DNA of 64,000 nucleotides from Lichenicoccus sp964242335. Lineage in GTDB: Bacteria; Pseudomonadota; Alphaproteobacteria; Acetobacterales; Acetobacteraceae. Below, one piece after another: positions 20,111 to 27,916 of this stretch (its first letter is position 1; each line of letters begins with the position of its first letter). Made by a program: the position numbers and the translations under genes. The notes below the pieces were generated by a model. It had not been told where the DNA came from. It ran no database searches and saw nothing but the letters and a program-made list of their open reading frames with translations. The stretch spans positions 30,138-94,137 of the forward strand of contig CAXTAY010000012.1 in the NCBI GenBank assembly GCA_964242335.1. Reading direction: 5' to 3'.

Positions 20111-20137
20111 GCCTTCCGGTGGGCGGGCCGACGCGGG

Positions 20138-21235
20138 CTACGACAGGCTCTGCGTCATCCCGCCCATGCTCTGCGTCATGCCGGACGGTCCGGCGCCCTG
20201 CACCATGATGCTCTGGCCGGAATCGACCGCCGTGGCGAGCTGAAGCTCCGGCAGCGGCGGCCAGAATGCGCCGGCGATGCCGTCCTGGATCGCGCGCAGC
20301 TCGATCTGCACCCAGTCGAGGAATTCGTGCAGCCCGCGCACGATGATCTGCTCGATGCTCTGGTCGCCGAGTGCGGCGCGCAGCTCGTCCAGCCGCTCGA
20401 GGATGGCGCCGCTGCGGCGCAGCCCGTAGTCGGTGCGCAGCTGGCCCAGTGCCCAGTAGACCTGGCGCAGGGTCAGCGACAGCGAGCGCGGAAAGGCGTT
20501 GTTCAGCAGCAGGAAGCCCGCCACCGCCGACGGCTCGAGCTTGCGCGGCATGTTGCGCCGGTAGGCGTGGTAGGCGGCGGCGGCGCGCAGCACCGCCCCC
20601 CACTGGCTGACATCGACCTCGGAGCCGATCCCGGCATCGCGCGGCAGCAGCGTGTGGTACTTGATGTCGACCAGCCGGGTGATCTGGTCGGCGCGCTCCA
20701 GATACTTGCCGATCATGTAGAAGTACCAGCCCTGGTCGCGGTAGAACGTGCCCTCGGTGATGCCGTAGTGGGTCTGGCACTCCTGCTTCAGGCGCGAGCA
20801 GAGTGCCGAGAGCTGGGAGGGCCGGATGTCGTTCTCGCTCAGCCGTTGCACCCAGTTGTGGAAGATGTTGATGTGGGCCCACATCTCGGTGGAGATCAGC
20901 GGGCGCAGCGTCCGCGCGTTCTCCCTGGCCATGTGCAGGAGGCTCGCGATCGAGTTCGAGTTGCCGCGGTCCAGCAGGTAGAACAGCACCACGGTCGCGG
21001 CGTTGGCCTTGCCGTGCTGGGCATAGAACTGCTCGTCGTCGGCGTTGATCTGCACCACCGAGGACCAGCCCTCGTCGCCCTGGCCGGTGCGCACGAAGGT
21101 CTCGGTGACATCCAGGACGCGCGCGAGGTTCTCGATCCGCTCCAGGTAGCGGGCGAGCCAGACGGTGCTCTCGGCGTAGCGCGACAGCAGGTCCGACGAG
21201 CGGATCGCGGCGGTCTCGGGCTGCGGGGACATCAT
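20138..21235 (-). CDS. Alpha-E domain-containing protein
   Basis: 365 residues, mostly alpha-helical. Characteristic blocks are LLSRYAESTVWLARYLERIENLARVLDV at the N-terminus, FYRDQGWYFYMIGKYLERADQITRLVD in the middle and repeated Glu-Arg pairs. This family nearly always accompanies a circularly permuted ATP-grasp protein, as here, in a locus thought to make or attach a peptide-like product. The start ATGATG at 21235 overlaps the ATP-grasp stop. The C-terminal 35 residues are Gly/Met/Gln-rich and probably disordered. Transglutaminase-like and proteasome-like partners seen in some genomes are absent nearby. Confidence 0.9.
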   Translation of the reverse strand: MMSPQPETAAIRSSDLLSRYAESTVWLARYLERIENLARVLDVTETFVRTGQGDEGWSSVVQINADDEQFYAQHGKANAATVVLFYLLDRGNSNSIASLLHMARENARTLRPLISTEMWAHINIFHNWVQRLSENDIRPSQLSALCSRLKQECQTHYGITEGTFYRDQGWYFYMIGKYLERADQITRLVDIKYHTLLPRDAGIGSEVDVSQWGAVLRAAAAYHAYRRNMPRKLEPSAVAGFLLLNNAFPRSLSLTLRQVYWALGQLRTDYGLRRSGAILERLDELRAALGDQSIEQIIVRGLHEFLDWVQIELRAIQDGIAGAFWPPLPELQLATAVDSGQSIMVQGAGPSGMTQSMGGMTQSLS

Positions 21236-22686
21236 TCGAGCACCCAGGTGTCCTTCGAGCCGCCGCCCTGCGACGAGTTCACCACCAGCGAGCCGCGCCG
21301 CAGTGCAACCCGCGACAGGCCGCCGGGCAGCACCCAGGTCGAGCGACCGGTGACCGCGAACGGCCGCAGATCGACGTGGCGTGCCTCGACCCCGCTCTCG
21401 CACAGGGTGGGCGCGGTGGAGAGGCGGATGACCGGCTGGCTGATGTAGTTCGCGGGGTCGGCGAGCAGCTTGGCACGGAACTCGTCGAGTTCGTGCGCGG
21501 CGGCGTGCGGGCCGATGATCAGGCCGTAGCCGCCGGACTCGCCGACCGGCTTGACCACCAGCTCGGCGAGGTGGTCGAGCGTGTACTGCAACCCGTCCGG
21601 CTCGGCGCAGATATGCGTCTCGACATTGTGCAGGATCGGCTCCTCGGAGAGGTAGTAGCGTATGATCCGCGGCATGTAGGCGTAGATCGCCTTGTCGTCG
21701 GCAACACCGGTGCCGACCGCGTTGGCGATGGTGACGTTGCCGGCGCGCCAGGCGTCGATCAGCCCGCGCACCCCGAGCTGGCTGTCGGGGCGGAACACGT
21801 CGGGGTCGAGGAAATCGTCGTTCAGGCGCCGGTAGATGGCGTGCACGGCGCGCAGGCCGGCGATCGTGCGCATATAGACGCGTCGGTTCTCGACGATCAG
21901 GTCGCGTCCCTCGACCAGCGGCACACCCATCTCGCGGGCCAGGAACACGTGCTCGAAATAGGCGGCGTTGTAGATGCCGGGCGAGAGCAGCACCACCTGC
22001 GGATCGCCGATGCCCGCCGGCGAGGCCTCCGCCAGCGCCTGCTGCAGCCGCGCGCCGTACTCGTCGACGGTGCGCAGCCGGATCCCGCTCGCGAGATCGG
22101 GCAGCACGCGCAGCATCATGTGCCGGTTCTCGATCACGTAGGACACCCCGGAGGGCGTGCGGGCATTGTCCTCGAGCACCAGGAAGCGGCCCTCCTGGTC
22201 GCGCACGATGTCGGTGCCGTTGACGTGCACGTAGACGCCGAGCGGCACGTCCAGCCCCATCATCTCGGGACGGAAATTGTTGTTGCCGAGCACCAGCGCG
22301 CGGGGGATGACGCCGTCGCCGAGGATCTTCTGGTCGTGGTAGATGTCCCACAGGAAGGCGTTGATCGCGGTCACGCGCTGCCGGACGCCGCGCTCGATGA
22401 CGTCCCACTCGCCCGAGGTGATCACGCGCGGGATCAGGTCGAACGGCAGGATGCGGTCGATCGCGTCGCGATCCGAGTACACCGTGAAGGTGATGCCGAG
22501 GTTGTACAGCTCGGCTTCCGCGACCGCGGCGCGGCGACGCAGCTCCGCGAGATCGAGGCGGTCTAGGCGGTCGCGTATCAGGGTGAGGTCGCGCTGGTCA
22601 GGGTCGAGCCCGTTCATCAGCTCGCAGAAGAAGCGTGCCTCGTAGTTCGAGAGCAGCCCGCCGGGTCTGCCTGCCCACACGGTCAT
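21232..22686 (-). CDS. Circularly permuted ATP-grasp type 2 protein
   Basis: 484 residues. Family signatures are GITFTVYSDRDAIDRILPFD, AFLWDIYHDQKILGDGVIP, LGNNNFRPEM, LEDNARTPSGVSYVIENR, NAVGTGVADDK and VVKPVGESGGYG. The last contains the Lys/Gly-rich ATP-binding part of the permuted grasp fold. These enzymes are predicted ATP-dependent carboxylate-amine ligases. The ATG at 22686 lacks a strong ribosome-binding site and the N-terminus is slightly shorter than I expect, so a nearby non-ATG start is possible. Co-translated with the alpha-E protein. The biochemical product of such pairs is unknown. Confidence 0.9.
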   Translation of the reverse strand: MTVWAGRPGGLLSNYEARFFCELMNGLDPDQRDLTLIRDRLDRLDLAELRRRAAVAEAELYNLGITFTVYSDRDAIDRILPFDLIPRVITSGEWDVIERGVRQRVTAINAFLWDIYHDQKILGDGVIPRALVLGNNNFRPEMMGLDVPLGVYVHVNGTDIVRDQEGRFLVLEDNARTPSGVSYVIENRHMMLRVLPDLASGIRLRTVDEYGARLQQALAEASPAGIGDPQVVLLSPGIYNAAYFEHVFLAREMGVPLVEGRDLIVENRRVYMRTIAGLRAVHAIYRRLNDDFLDPDVFRPDSQLGVRGLIDAWRAGNVTIANAVGTGVADDKAIYAYMPRIIRYYLSEEPILHNVETHICAEPDGLQYTLDHLAELVVKPVGESGGYGLIIGPHAAAHELDEFRAKLLADPANYISQPVIRLSTAPTLCESGVEARHVDLRPFAVTGRSTWVLPGGLSRVALRRGSLVVNSSQGGGSKDTWVLE

Positions 22687-22858
22687 GCGGCGCGGCCGGG
22701 AGGCCGACGCACGGGCATTCCGTGGTTCAGGCGTGAGGAAGTCATTCCATCCACCTGCGTTGGATCGGCCGCCAGCGAAGCAAGAAACGGCTTCGTCGCC
22801 AAGCCTGAAGTGAGAGCGCTTTGCCGCTGCCGTGGGCGGCATTATGAAGGGCGGCCCC

Positions 22859-22948
22859 GGAGGGATGGCCGAGTGGTTTAAGGCAGCGGTCTTGAAAACC
22901 GCCGTAGGTGCGAGCCTACCGTGGGTTCGAATCCCACTCCCTCCGCCA
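22859..22948 (+). tRNA. tRNA-Ser (anticodon TGA), CCA encoded
   Basis: A 90-base class II tRNA. The acceptor stem GGAGGGA (22859-22865) pairs with TCCCTCC before G-CCA at the 3' end. The anticodon stem GCGGT/ACCGC encloses loop CTTGAAA, giving anticodon TGA. A long variable arm (GTAGGTGCGAGCCTAC) and a T-arm with GGTTCGAATCC are both clear. It decodes UCN serine codons. No integrase or repeated 3' end is seen nearby, so there is no sign of use as an attachment site. Confidence 0.97.
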
Positions 22949-22975
22949 GCGGCCGGTACGCGTCGGCCACCGGCT

Positions 22976-23158
22976 TCAGCAGCCGCCCCCGGCGACGCCG
23001 GCCAGCCCGGTCCCGGACGTGCCGCCGCCCGCCACGTTGCCGAGTGCCGTGCCGCCGCCGGAGGCGCCACGACAGCCGGTGGGTGCATCGTTGCCGCCCG
23101 CACAGGCGGCGAGGCACGTGGCGGCCGCGAGCGAGACCGCGAGGAGGAGGTGCTTCAA
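22976..23158 (-). CDS. Small Gly-rich lipoprotein (60 aa)
   Basis: 60 residues from a TTG start preceded by GAAGGGA. An n-region MKHLL, a hydrophobic core and lipobox LAAC (Cys19) predict a lipid-anchored protein; Gly at +3 and Ala at +2 favour outer-membrane sorting. The mature part is very Gly/Ala/Thr-rich (GGGTALGNVAGGGTSG) with a terminal Cys. It resembles no enzyme; it may be a structural or filler lipoprotein. It is the last of a run of minus-strand small genes reaching back to 24796. Confidence 0.65.
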   Translation of the reverse strand: MKHLLLAVSLAAATCLAACAGGNDAPTGCRGASGGGTALGNVAGGGTSGTGLAGVAGGGC

Positions 23159-23213
23159 CTGGTTTCCCTTCGGTCCGTGCCGCCCGCAGCGGCCGTGACG
23201 GTGGTGCAGCGCT

Positions 23214-23690
23214 TCAGAGGATCTTGCTGAGCAGGTCCTCGCCGAGCCCGAAACCCGCGCCCATCTCGATGGCGCGGCCGAACCCCGAGTTGAGGAAGCC
23301 GCCCAGCATGCCGCCGCCCTGTTGCGGCGCCGCGTATCCCTGCGGGACCTGTGGAAAACCGGACTGTGCCGCGTAGGAGGGCTGCGGCTGGTACCCGGAT
23401 GCCTGTCCCCAGACCGCCTGCTGCTGCGGTGCCGCGGCGGACTGGCTCTGCATCTGGGCGGCGTTGGCGACGAAGCCGTGCAGCGCCTGCAGCAGGTTGG
23501 AGACCTGGTCCTGTTCGGAGCGGAACGCCAGCGCCAGTTCGCGCAGGTCGAGGAGCCACTCCCGCGCCTGCTGGTCGCCGGCCTGGGCCGCAGCCTGCAG
23601 CTTGCCGCCGAGCGTCTGCAGCGCCTGGGCGGTCTGCTGCGACTGCCCCTGCAGCTGCGCGTATTGCTGGTCGATGGTCTGCACGTCCAT
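23214..23690 (-). CDS. Gln-rich hypothetical protein with Gly-rich hydrophobic C-terminus (158 aa)
   Basis: 158 residues, not recognised. Residues 1-90 form a predicted amphipathic helix or coiled coil rich in Gln (DQQYAQLQGQSQQTAQAL). Residues 90-130 are a Pro/Gln/Tyr/Ala-rich linker. The last 30 residues are Gly-rich and hydrophobic (GGGMLGGFLNSGFGRAIEMG), which may insert in membranes or pack in a glycine zipper. AGGAGG five bases before ATG 23690 decides the start. The architecture suggests a surface or scaffolding protein, but no function can be assigned. Confidence 0.75.
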   Translation of the reverse strand: MDVQTIDQQYAQLQGQSQQTAQALQTLGGKLQAAAQAGDQQAREWLLDLRELALAFRSEQDQVSNLLQALHGFVANAAQMQSQSAAAPQQQAVWGQASGYQPQPSYAAQSGFPQVPQGYAAPQQGGGMLGGFLNSGFGRAIEMGAGFGLGEDLLSKIL

Positions 23691-23763
23691 GGTCGCCTCC
23701 TGCTCAACCAGTATCCCCGGCACCGCTCCGGTTCAATCGCCCATCAGTCCGGCGGCGCCGACC

Positions 23764-24018
23764 TCACCATCGCCGGAGACCTCGCTCGCGGTTCCAGGCG
23801 TAGAGCAGCCCGATCACGACCAGGGCGATGAGCACGATCTCGCCCAGGCTGAGGTGCCTCAGTATCCGGAAGATCGCGCCGTAGATCAGGCCGTGGACGA
23901 TCGACGACACCACCATGTGGGTGATCCAGGAGCCGCCGCCGTAGCCGTGATGCAGGCCGAAGCCCGGCTGGTAGCCGTAGCCGTGGTGCATCCAGGCAGC
24001 GGGTGTGAGGCGGTTCAC
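23764..24018 (-). CDS. Small membrane protein (84 aa) with His/Gly/Tyr-rich N-terminus
   Basis: 84 residues from a GTG overlapping a TGA (GTGA); an in-frame ATG at 23991 is the alternative. The N-terminal 30 residues are rich in His, Gly and Tyr (MHHGYGYQPGFGLHHGYGGG). Two hydrophobic segments follow (THMVVSSIVHGLIYGAIF and LGEIVLIALVVIGLLYAW), and then a basic end, predicting a two-helix inner-membrane protein. It is not recognised. It belongs to the minus-strand small-protein run that includes the membrane gene at 24059 and the His-rich gene at 24593. Confidence 0.65.
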   Translation of the reverse strand: MNRLTPAAWMHHGYGYQPGFGLHHGYGGGSWITHMVVSSIVHGLIYGAIFRILRHLSLGEIVLIALVVIGLLYAWNRERGLRRW

Positions 24019-24058
24019 GCGCCGGTCCGCGTCGGCTCGGCCGGGGACGCAGCCGTGC

Positions 24059-24418
24059 TCATCGTCGCGCGTATCCGCCTCGAGGCAGGGCCAGCAGCAC
24101 CGCCACGACGCAGCCGGGCAGCAGGATCTCCGTCACCGTCGGGCAGCCGAGATATCCGGCCAGGCTCCAGAGCAGCACGATCCACCACCAGCATCCTCCA
24201 GGTCCGAGACGGAGCGAGACTAGCATCAACCCGGCCAGGCAGGGCAGGGCGCGCAGCAGCGATCCGAGCGCCACCCGCCACGGGTGCAAGGCGATCGTCT
24301 GGAACGGCGGCGAGGCGCCCGCGACGCCCGGCACGAAGCCGCGCAGCCAGTCGAACACGGTGCCGACGAGGACGAACATGCCGTGCGTCACGCTGTCGAA
24401 CAGCACCATGAGCAGCAC
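24059..24418 (-). CDS. Small polytopic membrane protein; start uncertain
   Basis: 119 residues if the GTG at 24418 is used, with about four hydrophobic segments (VLFDSVTHGMFVLVG, LLRALPCLAGLMLV, WWWIVLLWSLAGYLG, LPGCVVAVLLAL). No Shine-Dalgarno sequence precedes this GTG or the ATG at 24409. Reading upstream in the same frame gives another long helix (GIGVALALCSGTAALALLLL) and a basic linker with no ATG, GTG or TTG until the TGA at 24593-24595, which is the stop of the His-rich gene. The true N-terminus is therefore unresolved: CTG initiation, re-initiation or TGA read-through are options. No function is recognised. Confidence 0.5.
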   Translation of the reverse strand: MLLMVLFDSVTHGMFVLVGTVFDWLRGFVPGVAGASPPFQTIALHPWRVALGSLLRALPCLAGLMLVSLRLGPGGCWWWIVLLWSLAGYLGCPTVTEILLPGCVVAVLLALPRGGYARR

Positions 24419-24592
24419 CAGCAGCAGCGGCAGCAGCAGCAGCGCCAGCGCGGCGGTGCCGGAGCACAGCGCCAGGGCGACGCCGATCCCCCGCAGGGTG
24501 CGGCTGACGCGCCGCCGCGGGCGAGCCGCCGCTGCGACGGGCGGAACAAGATCGACCGGATCCGGCCCCGCCCGTCGCGCGGCGACGCGACC

Positions 24593-24796
24593 TCAGGTGG
24601 CGGAGTGCCTGTGCGCGTCGGTGCTGTGGTCGTGCGCCTTCTCGCTGTGCCGGTGGGCGGCAACGGCGTGCTTCTTGGCCGCCTCGTGATTGCCCTGGCC
24701 ATGCTCGAAGGCGGCGGCGTGATGGTGGTGCGCGGCTGCGGAATGATGTGCCGCCGCGGAGAGATGCCGCTCGTGCGCGGGATGCTCGGTCGCCAT
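24593..24796 (-). CDS. His/Ala-rich small protein (67 aa)
   Basis: 67 residues with about a quarter His. Repeats of HHxAA and HxHS spacing (AAHHSAAAHHHHAAAFEHG) predict one or two amphipathic helices with His on one face. Similar small His-rich helical proteins occur in alphaproteobacteria near stress genes; metal or buffer roles have been guessed, none shown here. AGGAG upstream of ATG 24796 supports it. The open frame continues after its TGA into the downstream membrane protein (see the 24059 entry). Confidence 0.7.
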   Translation of the reverse strand: MATEHPAHERHLSAAAHHSAAAHHHHAAAFEHGQGNHEAAKKHAVAAHRHSEKAHDHSTDAHRHSAT

Positions 24797-25064
24797 GATC
24801 CTGGAACTCCTGTTGCCTTGTCGGCCGCCTGGGTGACGTCGGCGTCACCGGGGAGCACCAGACACCCGAGCGGGTGCGACGCCGTCATGATGATTCCAAG
24901 ACCCAGCCTTGACGCGGGGAGCACGGGATCTGAACCCGGCGAGAAGCGGCACGCATCTTAAGACGCCGTTAACCAGATCACGGCATCGTGAGGAAGCGAT
25001 GCCAGTCCCTGCCGGCATCGAGGCGACGGGCCGGACCAGGCGGGGCAGATCCGGAAAGAACGTG

Positions 25065-25442
25065 ATGAAAGAATGCCTGGTAGACGTCCTGAACGAGCGG
25101 GACACGGTCCTGCATGTGCTGCCCGTCGCCCTGGAGGGTGCGCAAGCCGGGCTCGACGAGGCCGGATGCGTGCAGCAGGCGGTCAGGACGGCGGCGCAGC
25201 TTCGCCTGGTGCCGGAGGCCGAGATGCCTGGCCTGCATGCGCGGATCCATGTCGATCGTGGCGGACAGCTGGCGCCGGTCGGCGACGTGCTGCGGGTCAG
25301 GATGGAGGCACAGCGCCGGGCGGAAGATCATATCCGCGCGCGCGCCTACTTCCTGTGGGAGCAGGACGGCAGTCCCCAGACCGCCGGCGAGGATTACTGG
25401 TTGCGGGCCTGCGCCATCGAGGGCTGGAACGGCGCCGGGTGA
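25065..25442 (+). CDS. DUF2934-containing hypothetical protein
   Basis: 125 residues from ATG 25065 (GGAAAG upstream); an in-frame ATG at 24999 with GAGGAA upstream would add 22 residues. The C-terminal third (RAEDHIRARAYFLWEQDGSP followed by AGEDYWLRA) matches DUF2934, a short motif often found at the ends of small soil-bacterial proteins. The N-terminal 85 residues look like a compact alpha/beta domain of unknown type. A hairpin at 25464-25487 probably terminates it. No function is known. Confidence 0.7.
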   Translation: MKECLVDVLNERDTVLHVLPVALEGAQAGLDEAGCVQQAVRTAAQLRLVPEAEMPGLHARIHVDRGGQLAPVGDVLRVRMEAQRRAEDHIRARAYFLWEQDGSPQTAGEDYWLRACAIEGWNGAG

Positions 25443-25463
25443 TCTTCCGGATGCGGCGGGTGG

Positions 25464-25487
25464 TCGGCCGGAGGAGAGCCCGGCCGG
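25464..25487. terminator. Hairpin downstream of the DUF2934 gene
   Basis: CGGCCGG (25465-25471) pairs with CCGGCCG (25480-25486) around an eight-base loop, with an extra T-G wobble at the outer ends, 22 bases after the stop codon. No T-tract follows. The position supports a terminator or 3' stabiliser. Confidence 0.45.
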
Positions 25488-25573
25488 CACCGACGCGTTG
25501 AAAGCGCGTTAATACGCCACGGCATGCGCCGGGAGGCTGGTTCTGCGCACCGTGTTCACGTTACGTTCCGGTG

Positions 25574-25837
25574 ATGACCCAGCTCCCGATCCGAGACCGG
25601 CTCCGTCGCCTGCGCAACCTCACCAGCGTGCCGCCCGGCAATGTCTGGATGGCCAAGTGCCGCTGCGGCCATCTCGCGCCGCTGCCGGTGGCCAGCCTGA
25701 TCAAGAAGCACGGCGAGCTGTTCCCGCTCGACCGCGCCCTGTCGCGGGTGCGCTGCACCCTGTGCGGCCATAGCGGCACCGCCGAGGCCAAGCTGCTCCG
25801 GCTGTGCGAGCCGGGTTGCGGACGACACCGGGGGTGA
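25574..25837 (+). CDS. Small zinc-ribbon-like protein (87 aa)
   Basis: 87 residues from ATG 25574, or one more from the adjacent GTG at 25571. Two Cys pairs are visible, CRCGH near residue 30 and CTLCGH near residue 63, spaced as in a zinc ribbon that binds one zinc; two further Cys sit at the C-terminus. The N-terminus is basic (RDRLRRLRN). This could be a small nucleic-acid-binding or scaffold protein. No ribosome-binding site is obvious, so confidence in the exact start is low. It converges with the SDR gene. Confidence 0.6.
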   Translation: MTQLPIRDRLRRLRNLTSVPPGNVWMAKCRCGHLAPLPVASLIKKHGELFPLDRALSRVRCTLCGHSGTAEAKLLRLCEPGCGRHRG

Positions 25838-25869
25838 GGCGTGCGGCCCGACCCGCAGGCCGATCCGCT

Positions 25870-26727
25870 TCAGGCGTCCTGGAACTCGGGGTAGTCGGCG
25901 CCGAGCGTGGTCTTCTCCCAGCTGTCGAACTCCTGCTTCAGCGAGTCCAGCTTGGCGCGCGCCAAGCCCAGAGCCGGCTTGCCGAGCAGCAGGTGCAGCG
26001 GCGGCTGGCTCGATTGCACCGCCGCGATGATCGCCTCCACCCCGCGCACCGGATCGCCCCCCTGCTTGCCGTGTCGCGCCTCTGTCTGGCTGCGGCGCAG
26101 GCCCGCGGTCGGCTCGTAGTCGTCGATACGGATCGCGGACTGCCTGATCGAGCGGCCGGCGAAGTCGGTGCGGAACGGGCCGGGTTCCACCACCGTCACC
26201 TTGATGCCGAGCGGCGCCACCTCCTGGGCCAGCGACTCCGACAGCCCTTCCATCGCGTACTTGGTGGCATGGTAGAACCCGGTCGCCGGGAAGCTGACCA
26301 GGCCGCCGATCGAGGAGATGTTGACGATGTGCCCGCGTCGGCGCGCGCGCATCCCCGGCAGCACCGCCTGGGTGGCCGCGATCAGGCCGAACAGGTTGGT
26401 CTCGAACATGGCGCGGATCTCCGCATCCTCGCCCTCCTCGATCGCGGCGAGGTAGCCGTAGCCGGCGTTGTTGACCAGCACGTCGATCGCACCGAACTTC
26501 GCCTCCGCCTGAGCCACCACGCTGTCGACCTGGGCGCGCTGGTCGACGTCCAGCGCCAGCGCCAGCGCCCGGTCCTCGTGGCCCTGCACCAGGTCGGCGA
26601 CCTTGGCCGCATCGCGCGCGGTCACCACGGCGCGCCAGCCGCGCGCCAGTACCTGGGTCGCCAACTCGCGACCGAACCCGGTCGAGCATCCGGTGATCAG
26701 CCAGACCGGCGGTGAGGTTTCGGCCAT
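25870..26727 (-). CDS. SDR family NAD(P)-dependent oxidoreductase
   Basis: 285 residues, classical short-chain dehydrogenase. The cofactor loop is TGCSTGFG at residues 12-19, followed by NNAGYG. The catalytic Ser is in NISSIGG and the Tyr-Lys pair in YHATKYAME. The Arg residues after the second strand (VVTARDAAKV) suggest NADPH. AGGAG eight bases before ATG 26727 fixes the start. It lies on the same strand as, and downstream of, the LysR gene, so it may be co-transcribed with the regulator of the neighbouring catabolic genes. Confidence 0.9.
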   Translation of the reverse strand: MAETSPPVWLITGCSTGFGRELATQVLARGWRAVVTARDAAKVADLVQGHEDRALALALDVDQRAQVDSVVAQAEAKFGAIDVLVNNAGYGYLAAIEEGEDAEIRAMFETNLFGLIAATQAVLPGMRARRRGHIVNISSIGGLVSFPATGFYHATKYAMEGLSESLAQEVAPLGIKVTVVEPGPFRTDFAGRSIRQSAIRIDDYEPTAGLRRSQTEARHGKQGGDPVRGVEAIIAAVQSSQPPLHLLLGKPALGLARAKLDSLKQEFDSWEKTTLGADYPEFQDA

Positions 26728-26844
26728 ATCGCGAACTCCTGTCTCAAGCTGCCGCCGGATGCGTGCCGGCACCGGCCGCCGTCCCGCCCGTCAGGCGCTG
26801 GGCGAATTGTCATAACGCCGACGCCGCCGCCCCGGTTCGCGCGG

Positions 26845-27717
26845 TCAGGCGCGGGCTTCGGCGGGGGCGGTCAACGCCTCCTCGAGCAGCTCCGCGAGGT
26901 CCGCGGCCGCATCCCCGGGCATGTCGCGCCGGACCATGACGACGTCGATTCCGGGGAGCGGCGGCAGGGCGTCCGGCGGCGGCATCTCCAGCCGCTCGAA
27001 GCGGGCGTAGTCGAGCGTGCGGCAGGTGATCCCGAGCCCGGCGCGCAGGCCCGCCCGCAGGCCGGGCAGGCTCGGCGTCTCCAGCGTGATCCGGTAGCGC
27101 CTCGCCTGCCGCTCCAGGCTCTCCAGCGCCGCCGTCCGGAAGGCGCAGGGCTGTTCCAGCAGCACCAGCGGCAGCTCCTCGTGCCCGGCCAGCGTCGGAT
27201 CGCCGACCCACGCCATCCGCACCTCGCGCAGCACCCGGCTGCTGCCGCGTCGTAGGTCGCCGATGCGTCCGAGCCCGACCACCAGGTCGCACGCGGCACG
27301 GTCGAACCGCTCGACCAGCTCGGCGGACCCGGCGACGCGGAGCTGGATCCGCGCGCGCGGATGCAGGGCGTGGAAGCCGGTGAGGACGGTCGGCAGGATG
27401 GTGTCGGCGAAATCCTGCACCAGCCCGAGCTGGATCGGCTCGGGCTCGGCGACGCTGCCGAGCGAGGCGATGATGCGGTCGTTCAGGTCGAGCACCTGTC
27501 GGGCGAGAGCGACCAGCTCCTCGCCCGCCGGCGTCAGGGCCAGCGACCGGCCGTGACGGCGGAACACACGCTGCTGCAGCAGGTCCTCGAGCCGCTTCAT
27601 CTGCAGCGACAATGCCGACTGGGTGAGGAGGATGGTGGCCGTCGCCTGCGCCATCGAGCCGCTATCGACGATGGCCACGAACGAGCGCAGCAGGTCCGTG
27701 GGCACGTTGGTGGCCAT
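26845..27717 (-). CDS. LysR family transcriptional regulator
   Basis: 290 residues. The N-terminal winged HTH (LLRSFVAIVDSGSMAQATATILLTQS in the first 40 residues) and a C-terminal periplasmic-binding-like effector domain are clear. Divergent transcription from the LLM monooxygenase gene makes it the likely regulator of that cluster. Start set at ATG 27717, which gives the standard short lead before the HTH; upstream in-frame ATGs at 27735 and 27774 have no better ribosome-binding sites. The effector is unknown. Confidence 0.88.
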   Translation of the reverse strand: MATNVPTDLLRSFVAIVDSGSMAQATATILLTQSALSLQMKRLEDLLQQRVFRRHGRSLALTPAGEELVALARQVLDLNDRIIASLGSVAEPEPIQLGLVQDFADTILPTVLTGFHALHPRARIQLRVAGSAELVERFDRAACDLVVGLGRIGDLRRGSSRVLREVRMAWVGDPTLAGHEELPLVLLEQPCAFRTAALESLERQARRYRITLETPSLPGLRAGLRAGLGITCRTLDYARFERLEMPPPDALPPLPGIDVVMVRRDMPGDAAADLAELLEEALTAPAEARA

Positions 27718-27799
27718 GCGCTGCGGCCTGCGCATCGCGGCAACGGGGACCGGCAGGGCAACGCTCTCTTGCATGCTCGTGGCGTGCCGGCTCCCATTA

Positions 27800-27852
27800 A
27801 CGGCGCATAACCGTCTCATTATCAAATTTGTCTTGAGATCCACCATAATCAA
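27800..27852. promoter_or_regulatory. A/T-rich divergent promoter/operator region between LysR and LLM monooxygenase genes
   Basis: This stretch is conspicuously A/T-rich against a 70% G+C background. It contains an 8-bp palindrome CAAATTTG (27823-27830) and an ATAA-N8-TTAT dyad (27807-27822). LysR regulators bind such dyads in divergent promoters and respond to a pathway metabolite. The exact promoter elements cannot be assigned. Confidence 0.45.
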
Positions 27853-27916
27853 CCGGAGAATGAGTGAAATTACGGCTCATGACGTGTTGTCTGGGCTCTT
27901 CCCTCCCGGAGGCGGC

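Noticed and set aside
22859..22976. tRNA-Ser as an integration site for a genomic island
   Set aside because: No integrase nearby and no repeated copy of the tRNA 3' end seen in the window.
24911..24990. tRNA-Leu-like pattern on the minus strand (T-arm-like GGGTTCAGATCCC, TTAA in a loop)
   Set aside because: The conserved A of the T-loop is replaced, the anticodon stem does not pair, and no 5' acceptor strand matching GCTCCCC exists upstream. At most a decayed relic, more likely chance.
27860..27916. Longer N-terminus of the LLM monooxygenase (ATG 27860)
   Set aside because: GGAG is too close to that ATG, while ATG 27917 has a well-placed GGAGG and matches the conserved MPVEFIG start of the family.
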